32,986 nt of DNA, from positions 1 to 32,986 of the forward strand of contig CASFDQ010000083.1 of the NCBI GenBank assembly GCA_949293385.1, in the 5' to 3' direction. The notes beneath the pieces were generated by a model. That model was not told the origin of the DNA. It did not search any database and was given only the letters and a program-made list of their open reading frames with translations. This DNA is from an uncultured bacterium (GTDB lineage: Bacteria > Bacillota > Clostridia > Oscillospirales > Acutalibacteraceae). The position numbers were made by a program, and so were the translations under genes. Positions 21,872 to 31,530 of this stretch are shown here, in pieces (position 1 is the first letter of the stretch; each line of letters opens with the position of its first letter).

Positions 21872-24800
21872 ATGCTGCTTACATCTATTCAGATTCAGGG
21901 ATTTAAGTCCTTTGCCGATAAAACTGTACTGAAATTCGGCAGGGGAGTCACTGCTGTTGTCGGTCCTAACGGCAGCGGCAAGAGTAACATTTCTGATGCG
22001 GTCAGATGGGTGCTTGGAGAACAGTCGACAAAAAGTCTTCGCGGACAATCGATGGAAGACGTAATTTTCGGAGGTACGGCCGACAGAAAACCGCACGGTT
22101 TTTGTGAAGTCACTCTGAATATAGATAACGCGGATCGTGAGCTTAATTTTGACAATGATTTCGTATCCGTGACCCGCAGATATTACCGTTCACACGACAG
22201 CGAGTATCTTATCAACGGAAACGTTGTTCGTCTAAAAGACGTTCATGAGCTTTTCATGGACACCGGACTCGGACGCGACGGCTACTCTATGATCGGTCAG
22301 GGCAAAATTGACAGTATTATCAGCACAAAATCTCAGGAACGACGCGATATATTTGAAGAAGCATCGGGCATTTCGCGCTACAGATACAGAAAGACCGACG
22401 CTGAGCGTAAGCTTGTTGCGGCGGAAGATAATCTTGTGCGCCTTCTTGATATTCTTAAAGAATTAGAGTCGAGGATCGGACCGTTATCCGAACAGAGCAA
22501 GAAGGCAGAACGCTTTTTAGAGCTCGCCGCCTCGAAGAAAGAACTTGAGATCGGTCTTTGGCTTAACCTTCTTGAAAACTCTAAAAACAACCTCAACGCG
22601 CAGGATGATAAGATCGCGATCGCTCAGTCTCATTATAAAGAGATAGAGGAAAAGCTTATTGTTTTCGACGAGTTATCCGAGAAAAATTCTGCCGATTTTG
22701 CGCGTTTTTCTGCCGAAATTGACGATAGAAGAAGCAGAATTTCATCTTATAACGAAAACGTTGCTAAGATCCTCGGAGACATCTCCGTATATAATAACGA
22801 TATTCTTCATAACGAGCAGTCTATCGAGCGTCTGAGCGGCGATATTGAGGATATAAATTCTTCCTCAGAAACAAGCCTCAAAGAAATTACCGAAAAGCGT
22901 GCATCCGCGGAAGCTAAAAAGCTTGAATCCGACAGTTTGGAAACGCTTCTCGGCGATACCGAAAGAAAGCTTTCCGAGCTTCTTTTAAGCAGTGACGATA
23001 TTTCGAGAAGGATCGAGTCGGATATATCTGAGCTTAATGTTATCGGAGGGAAAATAGCTGATGCAAGGGTTGAACTCGTTTCGTCACAAACCTCTATTGA
23101 AGAGCTTGGAGCCCGCAAAAACACCCTTGATCAGTTGATCTCGGAGCAGGAAGAGCTATTTGAATCGCTATCTTCGGAATTTGCGGCCGTAAACGAACTT
23201 CTCGACAAGATAGAGGAAGATATCCTTTCTCAAGAAAACGCCTTAAAAGGTTATTTAATGCGTTTTGATACCAAAAAAGAAAAGTGTAACGAAGCAAAAG
23301 TTAAGCTTGATAAGATTCATCTTGAAATAGAAGCTAAAAAACATAAGGTTAATATTCTTAAAGATCTTGAAAAGAATATGGAGGGCTTTAATCACTCGGT
23401 AAAGACGGTCATGCAGGAAAGCAAGGACGGTCGACTCCGCGGTATTTACGGCCCTATACTAAGACTTATTAACGTAGACACAAAGTATTCTCTTGCTATC
23501 GAAACTGCGCTTGGAAATGCGGCTCAGAACGTTGTTGTCGATACTGAGAATACCGCTAAATACGCTATTGAGATGCTTAAGCGTTCTTCTTCGGGCAGAG
23601 CGACCTTTTTACCCGTTTCTTCAATAAAATCGAGAGAGTTTAAAGAGTCGGGATTCGAAAACGAATACGGCTATATAGGTATTGCGAACGAGCTTGTGTC
23701 CTGCGACGATAAGTTTGATGAGATCGTAAAATATCTTCTCGGAGGAACTGTTGTAGTAGAGGATATCGACTGCGCTATTTCAGTTGCAAAAAAGTTTAAA
23801 AACCGTTTTAAGGTCGTTTCACTCGACGGTCAGGTAATAAACGCCGGCGGATCGATTACAGGCGGTTCTACCGTTAAAAACGCAGGTCTTCTGTCTCGCG
23901 GTGCTGAGATAGATAAATTAAGTCGTGAAATTGAAGCGCTCGTTTCTAAAGAAAGCGAGCAGTCGGATAATTACGATTCTCTACTTGCCGATGCTGATAA
24001 ATGCGAAGCAGAAATGAATTCGGTAAGGGATATTATAAAGACTCTTAGCGAAGATAAGATAAGAGCTTTTGGAGAGCTTAAGAGAGTCGGCGAACTTAAA
24101 GAAACGTCTGAAAAGCAGCTGACTGAGCTCAGGGGCGAACTTGCAGGCTCAGCCGATAAGGTTACGCTTTTAGAAGAGACTATCGAAAAATCGAATTCAC
24201 TGATCGCCGAGCTTGAGGCTTCCAAAAATGAAATCGAGGCTAAGATATCTGAGCTCACGGGAGGAAGGGAAAACCTTTCTGCCGAGCGCGATAAGATCAC
24301 GGCCTCTATTACCGATATAAAGCTTAAAATTATTGAGACGAAGAAGGATATCGAAAATCTTCTAGCTTCGGCGGCAGCACTTGAACTAAGCGATCAAAGC
24401 AAGCTTGAGCGCATTGAAGCGATTAAACAAGAGATCGCCTCGCTTCATGCCGAAAATGAGGAAATCAACCTTAAGATCAGTGCGCTCAATAATGACATTA
24501 CCGCACTTCGCACGGCCTGCACTGAGTTTGAAGAAGAGATCGCTTCCTTCTCTGCCAGAAGGGATGAGATCGACAAATCCGCAACCGAGCTCAGAGCAGG
24601 AGAAAAAGAGCTCACTCTCGAACGCGAAAAAATCAGCGGCGAGCTTGCCCGCCTTTCGGAGCGCAGAGAAAATATGGTTAAAGAGTGCGACAACGTTATC
24701 CGTCAGCTCTTTGACGAATATCAGCTTACTAAAACCGAGGCCGAAGCTACGGGCATAAGGGTAGAAAATCCTTCCGAGGCAAAGAAAACTCTTGCTGAGG

Positions 24801-25450
24801 TTAAATCTAAGATCCGTTCTCTCGGAAACGTCAACGTTTCTGCAATAGAGGAATACAAAGAAGTCAATGAGCGCTATACCTTCCTTAAGGAGCAGGTCGC
24901 TGACGTTGAGAAGGCTCGTGACAAGCTGCATAAACTTATAGGTCAGCTTACCGAGCAGATGAAGGAGCTTTTCGTGATTGGATTTAATAAAATCGGAGAA
25001 AACTTCACTAAAACCTTTACAGACCTGTTTGGTGGCGGTACAGCTAAGCTCGTTCTTACCGATCCTAATAACGTTTTAGAAAGCGGTATTGATATCGTAG
25101 CCAAACTACCCGGTAAAAACGTACCGAGTCTCGACGGTCTTTCCGGCGGTGAGAAGGCGCTTATCGCGCTAGCTATCTATTTTGCGATCATGAGGGTCAA
25201 TGCACCTCCGTTCTGCTTCCTTGACGAAGTTGATACTGCTCTTGACGATATCAACGTTGACAGATTCGCCGATTATATGAGCAGATCGGAATTCTCTACG
25301 CAGTTTATCTGCATTACCCACAGAAGAGGCACTATGGAAGCCGCAGATATGCTTTACGGCGTGACAATGCAGGAAAAGGGTATCTCTAAGCTTCTTGAAC
25401 TCAACGTAGCAGAGCTCGAAAAACAATTAAACTTAGAAAACAGGAGATAA
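21872..25450 (+). CDS. smc: Chromosome segregation ATPase SMC
   Basis: SMC forms the bacterial condensin with ScpA and ScpB and extrudes DNA loops to separate sister chromosomes. The 1192-residue protein is full length: Walker A GPNGSGKSN (31-39), a first long coiled coil (about 165-500), the hinge (about 518-675; GIYGPILRLINVDTKYSLAI), a second coiled coil, then the C-terminal head with LDGLSGGEKALIALA near 1087 and Walker B PPFCFLDEVDTALDD near 1112. scpA and scpB are not in the window. It is followed 2 bp later by ftsY, the usual Firmicutes order. Confidence 0.97.
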   Translation: MLLTSIQIQGFKSFADKTVLKFGRGVTAVVGPNGSGKSNISDAVRWVLGEQSTKSLRGQSMEDVIFGGTADRKPHGFCEVTLNIDNADRELNFDNDFVSVTRRYYRSHDSEYLINGNVVRLKDVHELFMDTGLGRDGYSMIGQGKIDSIISTKSQERRDIFEEASGISRYRYRKTDAERKLVAAEDNLVRLLDILKELESRIGPLSEQSKKAERFLELAASKKELEIGLWLNLLENSKNNLNAQDDKIAIAQSHYKEIEEKLIVFDELSEKNSADFARFSAEIDDRRSRISSYNENVAKILGDISVYNNDILHNEQSIERLSGDIEDINSSSETSLKEITEKRASAEAKKLESDSLETLLGDTERKLSELLLSSDDISRRIESDISELNVIGGKIADARVELVSSQTSIEELGARKNTLDQLISEQEELFESLSSEFAAVNELLDKIEEDILSQENALKGYLMRFDTKKEKCNEAKVKLDKIHLEIEAKKHKVNILKDLEKNMEGFNHSVKTVMQESKDGRLRGIYGPILRLINVDTKYSLAIETALGNAAQNVVVDTENTAKYAIEMLKRSSSGRATFLPVSSIKSREFKESGFENEYGYIGIANELVSCDDKFDEIVKYLLGGTVVVEDIDCAISVAKKFKNRFKVVSLDGQVINAGGSITGGSTVKNAGLLSRGAEIDKLSREIEALVSKESEQSDNYDSLLADADKCEAEMNSVRDIIKTLSEDKIRAFGELKRVGELKETSEKQLTELRGELAGSADKVTLLEETIEKSNSLIAELEASKNEIEAKISELTGGRENLSAERDKITASITDIKLKIIETKKDIENLLASAAALELSDQSKLERIEAIKQEIASLHAENEEINLKISALNNDITALRTACTEFEEEIASFSARRDEIDKSATELRAGEKELTLEREKISGELARLSERRENMVKECDNVIRQLFDEYQLTKTEAEATGIRVENPSEAKKTLAEVKSKIRSLGNVNVSAIEEYKEVNERYTFLKEQVADVEKARDKLHKLIGQLTEQMKELFVIGFNKIGENFTKTFTDLFGGGTAKLVLTDPNNVLESGIDIVAKLPGKNVPSLDGLSGGEKALIALAIYFAIMRVNAPPFCFLDEVDTALDDINVDRFADYMSRSEFSTQFICITHRRGTMEAADMLYGVTMQEKGISKLLELNVAELEKQLNLENRR

Positions 25451-25452
25451 TA

Positions 25453-26361
25453 ATGGGCTTTTTTGATAAAATTAAAAACGGCCTTAATAAGACCAGAAAC
25501 GCTCTTGTAAACTCATTTAATTCGGTCATCAACTCTTTTACAAAAATCGACGAAGACCTTATTGAAGAGCTTGAAGAGATACTCATTATGTCGGATATCG
25601 GAGTAAGCACTGCTTCGGATATTTGCGACCGATTACGTGAGCGTATTAAGGAAAACAGGGTTACAGATCCTAATGAAGTAAAGAATCTGCTTAAAGAGAT
25701 CCTCTATGAGATGACCGAAGGTGATACGTCGCTTCACCTTGATACAAAGCCTTCTGTTATTATGGTAATAGGGGTCAACGGAGTCGGAAAGACTACAACT
25801 ATAGGTAAACTTTCGGCTCAGTTAAAGGCTGAAGGTAAGAACGTTATGTTGGCCGCAGCCGATACCTTCAGAGCCGCCGCTATAGATCAGCTTTCGCTTT
25901 GGGCCGAACGGGCCGGTGTTCATCTCGTTAAAAACGTTCCCGGTACCGATCCCGCTTCGGTAATATACGATGCTATAGCTTCCGCAAAGTCAAAAGGTGC
26001 AGACGTCCTTATCTGTGACACGGCAGGTCGTCTTCACAACAAGAAAAACCTTATGGACGAGCTTGCTAAGATGTATCGCGTTATCGGAAGAGAGCTTCCC
26101 GATGCCAGTGTCGAGGCTCTTATAGTACTTGATGCCGCAACAGGACAGAATGCCGTAAATCAAGCAAAGGAGTTTGCTTCGGTTACTGAGATTTCGGGTA
26201 TTGTACTCACAAAGCTCGACGGTACGGCTAAGGGCGGAGTTGTTATCTCGATAAATCACGACTTGAATATACCCGTTAAATATATCGGAGTAGGCGAGCA
26301 GATCGATGATCTTCAGCCCTTCGATAACAAAATGTTTGTTGACGCACTGTTTGAGGAATAA
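25453..26361 (+). CDS. ftsY: Signal recognition particle receptor FtsY
   Basis: FtsY is the membrane-associated GTPase that docks the signal recognition particle and its ribosome at the translocon. The 302-residue protein has the NG domain: N-domain helices, G1 GVNGVGKTTTIGKLS, the insertion-box motif DTFRAAAIDQLSLWAERAG, G3 DTAGRLHNKKNLMDEL, G4 TKLDGTAKGG and the C-terminal GVGEQIDDLQPFD. The long acidic A domain of proteobacterial FtsY is missing, as is usual in Firmicutes. AGGAGA (25441-25446) precedes the ATG. Confidence 0.97.
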   Translation: MGFFDKIKNGLNKTRNALVNSFNSVINSFTKIDEDLIEELEEILIMSDIGVSTASDICDRLRERIKENRVTDPNEVKNLLKEILYEMTEGDTSLHLDTKPSVIMVIGVNGVGKTTTIGKLSAQLKAEGKNVMLAAADTFRAAAIDQLSLWAERAGVHLVKNVPGTDPASVIYDAIASAKSKGADVLICDTAGRLHNKKNLMDELAKMYRVIGRELPDASVEALIVLDAATGQNAVNQAKEFASVTEISGIVLTKLDGTAKGGVVISINHDLNIPVKYIGVGEQIDDLQPFDNKMFVDALFEE

Positions 26362-26364
26362 ATA

Positions 26365-26952
26365 ATGAAACTGTTTTTAGCTTCTAAAAACAAACACAAG
26401 ATCTTAGAGTTTAAACGTATACTTGCGCCGCTCGGTATTGAGCTTGTTTCCGAAGATCAGCTTGAAAAGCCATTAACTGAAGTCGATGAAACGGGAACTA
26501 CTTTTGAAGAAAACGCGTACCTGAAGGCTTCGGCAGCGCTTAAGGAGACGGGTCTTCCCTCTATTGCCGACGATTCCGGACTTTGCGTCGACTACCTTAA
26601 CGGCGACCCCGGTATATATTCAGCGCGTTTTGCGGGAGAGCCGGTAGATAATGATAAAAATAACGAAAAGCTTCTGAATCTGCTTAAAGGCGTTCCAAAA
26701 GAAGAAAGATCCGCTCGCTTTGTTTGTTCAATTGTTTGCGTTTTTCCCGACGGTAATAAGATAACTGCCATGGGAAGCTGTGAGGGATATATAGATTTTG
26801 CTCCCAAAGGAAATAACGGCTTCGGATACGATCCGTTGTTCGTTTCGGAAATAGGATCTTTTGGTGAGATATCCGATGCTGAGAAGGATTCGGTCAGCCA
26901 CAGAGGCAGAGCGCTTGAAGATTTTTCGAATAAAATTACTAAATTCTTATAA
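26365..26952 (+). CDS. rdgB: XTP/dITP diphosphatase (RdgB/HAM1)
   Basis: House-cleaning pyrophosphatase that removes non-canonical purine triphosphates (XTP, dITP) before they enter nucleic acid. The 195-residue protein shows the HAM1 signatures LFLASKNKHKILEFKRIL, SIADDSGLCVDYLNG, PGIYSARFAG, GFGYDPLFV and SHRGRALEDF. Length is normal. It lies 3 bp after ftsY and 10 bp before yhbY. Confidence 0.95.
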   Translation: MKLFLASKNKHKILEFKRILAPLGIELVSEDQLEKPLTEVDETGTTFEENAYLKASAALKETGLPSIADDSGLCVDYLNGDPGIYSARFAGEPVDNDKNNEKLLNLLKGVPKEERSARFVCSIVCVFPDGNKITAMGSCEGYIDFAPKGNNGFGYDPLFVSEIGSFGEISDAEKDSVSHRGRALEDFSNKITKFL

Positions 26953-26962
26953 GAGGTATATT

Positions 26963-27256
26963 ATGCTTAATTCCAGACAGAGAGCACAGCTTCGTGGGCT
27001 CGCAAACACTATGGAAACAATATTTCAGATAGGTAAAGGCGGAATAGGCGATCAGCTTATTAAACAGGTTTCGGAAGCTTTGGAGGCTAGAGAACTTATT
27101 AAGCTTCGTGTTCTTGAAACCTCGCCCGTTTCGTCACGTGAGGCGGCTGACGAGATCGCGAAAAAGACGGGAGCTGACGTCGTTCAGGTTATCGGCTATC
27201 GATTTGTTTTATACAAAGAAAGCAGTGAACACAAGACGATCCTTTTAGTTAAATAA
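26963..27256 (+). CDS. yhbY: YhbY-family (CRM domain) RNA-binding protein
   Basis: A 97-residue CRM-domain protein associated with pre-50S ribosomal particles. It begins MLNSRQRAQLRGLANTMETI and carries the GxxG loop in IFQIGKGGIGDQLI and LIKLRVLETSPVSSREAA, all family hallmarks. ATG 26963 is preferred over in-frame upstream starts because AGAGGT (26952-26957) lies before it and YhbY proteins start here; upstream codons overlap rdgB. The genes yhbY, nadD, yqeK and rsfS form a conserved Firmicutes cluster. Confidence 0.93.
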   Translation: MLNSRQRAQLRGLANTMETIFQIGKGGIGDQLIKQVSEALEARELIKLRVLETSPVSSREAADEIAKKTGADVVQVIGYRFVLYKESSEHKTILLVK

Positions 27257-27257
27257 T

Positions 27258-27872
27258 ATGGGAATTATTGCTGTATTCGGCGGTACCTTTAACCCAATTC
27301 ATTTAGGACACCGTGAGATTATCGAAGAAATACTGAAGATAGACGGTGTTGAAAAGGTTATTGTTATTCCGACTAAGATCCCTCCTCATAAAACTGTAAA
27401 CTATATGGCGAGCGAAGCTGATCGCATTACTATGTGTAGGCTTGCTACCGAAGGATTAGAGCGAGTTGAAGTAAGCGATCTAGAGCTCAAAAGAGCAGGG
27501 AAGAGCTATACTGTAGATACGGTTAAGACGTTATGTAATCAATACCGAGATAAGGATATCGCAATTACCATCGGTGCAGATATGGTCGTAACCTTTGACG
27601 AGTGGAAGGATTATAAAACTATCGTGTCACTTGCAAAAATCATAACCTTTTCACGTGCCGGTACCGATTCGGAAGACTACGCCAAAGGAATAAATTTTCT
27701 CAAAGACATAGGTGCATCTATTTATAACGTAGATAAGAAGATATCTGATATATCCTCTTCTATGGTTCGCGATGCTTTGGCTGACGGAAAAGATCTCAAC
27801 GATCTTCTTTCTGATCGTGTTTTAGAATATATTATCGAAAACAAGCTATATGGAGTAAATAATGACCGATAA
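27258..27872 (+). CDS. nadD: Nicotinate-nucleotide adenylyltransferase NadD
   Basis: NadD adenylates nicotinate mononucleotide to give deamido-NAD, the shared last part of NAD synthesis. The 204-residue protein has the nucleotidyltransferase start AVFGGTFNPIHLGH (with the HxGH active site), IPTKIPPHK, the ITIGADMVVTFDEWKDY region and the ISSSMVRDAL motif. No ribosome site is visible before the ATG, which lies 1 bp after yhbY, so coupled translation is likely. It overlaps yqeK by 11 bp. Confidence 0.95.
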   Translation: MGIIAVFGGTFNPIHLGHREIIEEILKIDGVEKVIVIPTKIPPHKTVNYMASEADRITMCRLATEGLERVEVSDLELKRAGKSYTVDTVKTLCNQYRDKDIAITIGADMVVTFDEWKDYKTIVSLAKIITFSRAGTDSEDYAKGINFLKDIGASIYNVDKKISDISSSMVRDALADGKDLNDLLSDRVLEYIIENKLYGVNNDR

Positions 27873-28452
27873 GTTAAAGGGTATTATTCGAGAAAAACTT
27901 GATGATTACCGCTATAATCACTCGCTTTGTGTCGCGGATGAAGCCCGCCGCTTAGCGAACAAATACGGCTCAGACGCCGATAAAGCGTACGTAGCAGGTC
28001 TTTTGCACGACATAACCAAAAATTTTTCTACAGAAGAACACTTGAAGTTAATAGATGATTTTGGTATAATACTATCCGACGCCGAAAAGGGTTCTGCAAA
28101 GCTGTGGCACGCTATAACGGGTTCTGTCTACGTAGACAAAATTCTCAACATAGCAGATAAAGATATTATATCTGCCATACGCTATCATACTACCGCAAAG
28201 TCGGATATGACGTTATTTGAAAAGATTATATATCTTGCTGATTTTACCTCAGCCGACAGAAATTACCCTGACGTTGGAGTTATGAGGGAGCTTGTAGATA
28301 TCGATCTTCACAAAGCAATGGCGTATTCGCTCGGTTATACGATAAGGGACCTTGTCGAAAAGAAGTCTGTAATACACCCCGATACCTTTTCAGCCTATAA
28401 TCAAATTATGCAATTAGTTAAAGAGGAGAATAATCCTAATGAAGTTAAATAA
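27862..28452 (+). CDS. yqeK: YqeK-family HD-domain hydrolase (Ap4A symmetrical hydrolase)
   Basis: A 196-residue HD-domain phosphohydrolase. YqeK proteins of Firmicutes cleave diadenosine tetraphosphate (Ap4A) symmetrically to two ADP. Metal ligands are visible as H19 in NHSLCVADEARRLA, the HD pair in VAGLLHDITKNFS, and later HAITGSVYV, IRYHTTAKSDMTLFEKIIYL and ADFTSADR. It lies between nadD and rsfS with overlaps on both sides (11 and 14 bp), fixing its place in the operon. Confidence 0.93.
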   Translation: MTDKLKGIIREKLDDYRYNHSLCVADEARRLANKYGSDADKAYVAGLLHDITKNFSTEEHLKLIDDFGIILSDAEKGSAKLWHAITGSVYVDKILNIADKDIISAIRYHTTAKSDMTLFEKIIYLADFTSADRNYPDVGVMRELVDIDLHKAMAYSLGYTIRDLVEKKSVIHPDTFSAYNQIMQLVKEENNPNEVK

Positions 28453-28807
28453 AATTATCGAAACTGCCGTAAACGCGCTTAACGATAAAAAGGCTATGAA
28501 TATTTCAGCAATTCAGGTAGGGACTCTTACCGTGATCGCTGATTATTTTATAATTGCAACCGCAACCTCATCTACCCACGTAAGAGCTCTTGCCGACGCT
28601 GTAGAAGAAAAGCTTTCTAAGGCAGGTTTTGAGCCTAATCACGTAGAAGGAAAGGCTACCGGTTGGATACTGCTTGATTATCTTGGTGTCGTAATTCATA
28701 TATTTACGAGAGATACGAGAGATTATTACAATCTCGACCGTATGTGGGACGACGGTACCAAGCTTGATTTAGACGAAATTTTAACATCTGCCAGGGAGGA
28801 AGATTAA
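28439..28807 (+). CDS. rsfS: Ribosome silencing factor RsfS
   Basis: RsfS binds ribosomal protein L14 and blocks subunit joining when nutrients are short. The 122-residue product has the family core [35 protein letters not shown] and [18 protein letters not shown] (28422-28428) lies ahead of the ATG inside yqeK. It is followed 2 bp later by leuS. Confidence 0.95.
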   Translation: MKLNKIIETAVNALNDKKAMNISAIQVGTLTVIADYFIIATATSSTHVRALADAVEEKLSKAGFEPNHVEGKATGWILLDYLGVVIHIFTRDTRDYYNLDRMWDDGTKLDLDEILTSAREED

Positions 28808-28809
28808 AA

Positions 28810-31215
28810 TTGAAATACGATTATCCGAAAATTGAAAAAAAGTGGCAGGATATATGGGATAAAAACCATACCTTTGCCGCAAAAAAAGATTATACTTTAC
28901 CGAAATTCTACGGTCTTGTAGAATTTCCCTATCCTTCGGGTCAGGGCCTTCACGTCGGACATCCCCGTTCCTATACCGCCCTTGATATTATTGCCCGTAA
29001 AAAGCGTTTACAGGGCTATAATGTCCTTTATCCTATGGGCTGGGACGCCTTTGGTCTTCCTACCGAAAATTTTGCAATAAAGAACCATATTCATCCTTCT
29101 ATCGTTACCGAAAAAAACGTTGCAAACTTTAAAAAGCAGCTTAAGAGTCTCGGTTTTTCCTTTGATTGGGACTCTGAGCTCAATACTACCGATCCTTCTT
29201 ACTATAAATGGACTCAGTGGATATTCTTAAAGCTTTTCGAGAACGGACTTGCCTATAAGAAAAAGATGCCGGTCAACTGGTGTACTTCCTGTAAATGCGT
29301 TCTTGCAAACGAAGAGGTAGTAAACGGAGTTTGCGAGCGTTGCGGAAGCGAAGTTCTGCGCAAAGAAAAAAGTCAGTGGATGCTTAAAATTACCGATTAC
29401 GCAGAAAAGCTTTTAAACGGACTTGATGACGTTGACTTTATTGAACGCGTTAAGATACAGCAGAGAAACTGGATCGGACGCTCAACCGGAACTCAGATCA
29501 AATTCTCTACTACTGCAGGTGACGTTTTAGAAGTATTTTCTACCCGCGCCGACACCCTTTTCGGAGCTACATATATGGTTATGTCTCCCGAGCATCCCTT
29601 GCTTGAGACCTGGGCTGAAAAGCTTAACAACGTTGAAGAGATCAAGGAATATCAGATCGCATCTTCTAAAAAATCAGATTTTGAGCGTACCGAACTTGCG
29701 AAGGAAAAGACGGGAGTTAAGCTTGACGGCGTTATGGCTATCAACCCTGTAAACGGTAAGGAGATCCCGATATTTATTTCTGACTACGTTCTTATTTCCT
29801 ATGGTACAGGTGCGATTATGGCAGTTCCTGCTCACGATACCCGTGACTGGGAATTTGCAAAGAAGTTCGATCTTCCCATTATTGAGGTCGTTGCAGGCGG
29901 CAATCCCGAAGTTGAAGCATATACCGAGTGTTCTTCGGGTAATATGGTAAATTCCGGTTTCCTTAACGGTCTTAGCGTTGACGAGGCTAAAAAAGCTATC
30001 ACTGAGTGGCTTGCTGAGCGCGACCTCGGTGAACTTAAGGTCAACTATAAGCTTCGCGACTGGGTCTTCTCTCGTCAGAGATATTGGGGCGAGCCTATCC
30101 CGATCGTTCATTGTGAAAAGTGCGGTTACGTACCGCTTCCCGAGAATGAACTTCCCCTCATTCTTCCTAATGTTGATTCCTATGAGCCTACCGATAACGG
30201 AGAATCTCCTCTTGCTAAGATGACCGACTGGATCAACACAACTTGTCCCAAATGCGGAGGTGCCGCTATGCGCGAAACCGATACAATGCCGCAGTGGGCA
30301 GGTTCTTCCTGGTACTTCCTTCGCTACTGCGATCCTCATAACGACAAGGAAATCGCTTCTAAAGAAGCTCTTGATTACTGGATGTCTGTTGACTGGTATA
30401 ACGGCGGAATGGAGCATACAACGCTGCATCTCCTTTATAGCCGCTTCTGGCACAGATTCCTTTACGATATCGGCGTAGTCCCCAATCCCGAGCCCTACGC
30501 AAAGCGTACCAGTCACGGTATGATCCTCGGTGAAAACGGCGAAAAAATGTCGAAATCTCGCGGTAACGTAGTTAATCCCGACGATATAGTACGCGATTAC
30601 GGTGCTGATACTATGCGTCTTTACGAGATGTTTATCGGTGATTTCGAAAAGGCTGCGCCTTGGAAGTCTGATTCTATTAAAGGCTGTAAGCGTTTCCTCG
30701 ACAGAATTTGGGCTCTTTCCGATACCGTATCGGAAGGGGAGACCTATTCTAAGGAACTTGAAGCCTCTATTCACAGAACCGTTAAAAAGGTTACTGAAGA
30801 TATAGAGGTTCTCAAGATGAACACCGCTATTGCCGCTCTTATGGCGCTTCTTAACGACGTAACTTCCGCAGGCAAGATCAACAGAGCGGAGTTTAAAACC
30901 CTTCTCATTCTCTTAAATCCCTTTGCTCCGCATATTACCGAGGAACTTTGGGTATCCTGTGGTTATGAAGGAATGCTCAACGAGACGTCTTGGCCGACCT
31001 TCGACGAATCCAAGTGTGTCGATGCAACCGTTGAGATAGTAGCTCAGATCAACGGTAAAATTAAGGCGCGTCTCAGTATTCCCGCAGAGATCTCTGCCGC
31101 AGACGCTATTACTCTTGTAAAATCAGAGCCTGCGATCAGTGCCGAGATCACAGGAAAAACGGTTGTTAAAGAGTTTTATGTTCCTAAAAAGCTTGTTAAT
31201 ATCGTTGTAAGATAA
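28810..31215 (+). CDS. leuS: Leucyl-tRNA synthetase
   Basis: Class I synthetase that charges tRNA-Leu. The 801-residue protein has the HIGH motif as HVGH at 48-51 in [16 protein letters not shown], the zinc-binding [14 protein letters not shown] and CERCGSEV, the CP1 editing domain ([20 protein letters not shown] and [19 protein letters not shown]), a second zinc ribbon (CEKCGY and CPKCGG), and KMSKS at 579-583. A C-terminal anticodon-binding region and small tail complete it. Start is TTG 28810 behind GGGAGGA (28793-28799). It is complete and ends the long operon. Confidence 0.97.
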   Translation: MKYDYPKIEKKWQDIWDKNHTFAAKKDYTLPKFYGLVEFPYPSGQGLHVGHPRSYTALDIIARKKRLQGYNVLYPMGWDAFGLPTENFAIKNHIHPSIVTEKNVANFKKQLKSLGFSFDWDSELNTTDPSYYKWTQWIFLKLFENGLAYKKKMPVNWCTSCKCVLANEEVVNGVCERCGSEVLRKEKSQWMLKITDYAEKLLNGLDDVDFIERVKIQQRNWIGRSTGTQIKFSTTAGDVLEVFSTRADTLFGATYMVMSPEHPLLETWAEKLNNVEEIKEYQIASSKKSDFERTELAKEKTGVKLDGVMAINPVNGKEIPIFISDYVLISYGTGAIMAVPAHDTRDWEFAKKFDLPIIEVVAGGNPEVEAYTECSSGNMVNSGFLNGLSVDEAKKAITEWLAERDLGELKVNYKLRDWVFSRQRYWGEPIPIVHCEKCGYVPLPENELPLILPNVDSYEPTDNGESPLAKMTDWINTTCPKCGGAAMRETDTMPQWAGSSWYFLRYCDPHNDKEIASKEALDYWMSVDWYNGGMEHTTLHLLYSRFWHRFLYDIGVVPNPEPYAKRTSHGMILGENGEKMSKSRGNVVNPDDIVRDYGADTMRLYEMFIGDFEKAAPWKSDSIKGCKRFLDRIWALSDTVSEGETYSKELEASIHRTVKKVTEDIEVLKMNTAIAALMALLNDVTSAGKINRAEFKTLLILLNPFAPHITEELWVSCGYEGMLNETSWPTFDESKCVDATVEIVAQINGKIKARLSIPAEISAADAITLVKSEPAISAEITGKTVVKEFYVPKKLVNIVVR

Positions 31216-31221
31216 TTTAAA

Positions 31222-31255
31222 TATGCAGAAGCCCAAAAATTTGGGCTTCTGCATA
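31222..31255. repeat. Perfect 16-bp hairpin after leuS
   Basis: TATGCAGAAGCCCAAA (31222-31237) and TTTGGGCTTCTGCATA (31240-31255) are exact reverse complements around a 2-nt gap. It starts 6 bp after the leuS stop. The bases beyond are AAAATAATG, so the U-tract of a normal terminator is lacking. It could still end transcription inefficiently or cap the mRNA 3' end. Confidence 0.8.
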
Positions 31256-31265
31256 AAAATAATGC

Positions 31266-31294
31266 TTGACATTTAGATATATTGTTGATATAAT
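31266..31294 (+). promoter_or_regulatory. Promoter of the tRNA-Lys gene
   Basis: A perfect TTGACA (31266-31271) and a perfect TATAAT (31289-31294) are separated by 17 bp, 16 bp upstream of the mature tRNA 5' end. Confidence 0.92.
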
Positions 31295-31310
31295 GTCATA
31301 GTCGCGATTT

Positions 31311-31386
31311 GATCTATTAGCTCAGCCGGCAGAGCACTTGACTTTTAATCAAGGTGTCCGGAGTTCGAATCTCCGATAGATCACCA
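31311..31386 (+). tRNA. tRNA-Lys (anticodon UUU), CCA encoded
   Basis: A 76-nt cloverleaf: acceptor arms GATCTAT (31311-31317) and ATAGATC pair completely; the D arm follows as GCTCAGCCGGCAGAGC; the anticodon stem TTGA/TCAA encloses CTTTTAA with anticodon TTT; the T arm reads CCGGAGTTCGAATCTCCG; discriminator A and an encoded CCA end the gene. It reads AAA and AAG codons. It is a single-gene unit with its own promoter and terminator. Confidence 0.97.
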
Positions 31387-31392
31387 CGATCA

Positions 31393-31419
31393 AGACCCGC
31401 TTTCAGCGGGTCTTTTTTT
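31393..31419 (+). terminator. Intrinsic terminator after tRNA-Lys
   Basis: AGACCCGC (31393-31400), loop TTTCA, GCGGGTCT (31406-31413) and seven Ts follow the tRNA within 7 bp. Confidence 0.92.
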
Positions 31420-31459
31420 ACTTTAGATAATTAAGGGAATGCCTAATTTAATAAGGTTT

Positions 31460-31474
31460 AACCGTCTTACGGTT
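31460..31474. promoter_or_regulatory. Palindrome overlapping the gltA -35 box
   Basis: AACCGT (31460-31465) and ACGGTT (31469-31474) are perfect inverted repeats 3 bp apart; the right half enters the TTGACA -35 box. A second near-palindrome, CCTAATTTAATAAGG, lies just upstream at 31442-31456. Both could be regulator sites. Confidence 0.45.
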
Positions 31475-31502
31475 GACATAAGCGGTAGGTATTTGTTATA
31501 AT
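31473..31502 (+). promoter_or_regulatory. Promoter of the citrate synthase gene
   Basis: TTGACA (31473-31478) and TATAAT (31497-31502) are separated by 18 bp, 28 bp ahead of the ATG at 31531; AGGAGCGA (31519-31526) provides the ribosome site. Confidence 0.88.
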
Positions 31503-31530
31503 ATATAGAAATATAAATTAGGAGCGAATC

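Noticed and set aside
29674..30774. A 366-codon minus-strand open frame opposite leuS
   Set aside because: leuS motifs are complete across this span, and the antisense translation shows no family signature or start signal.
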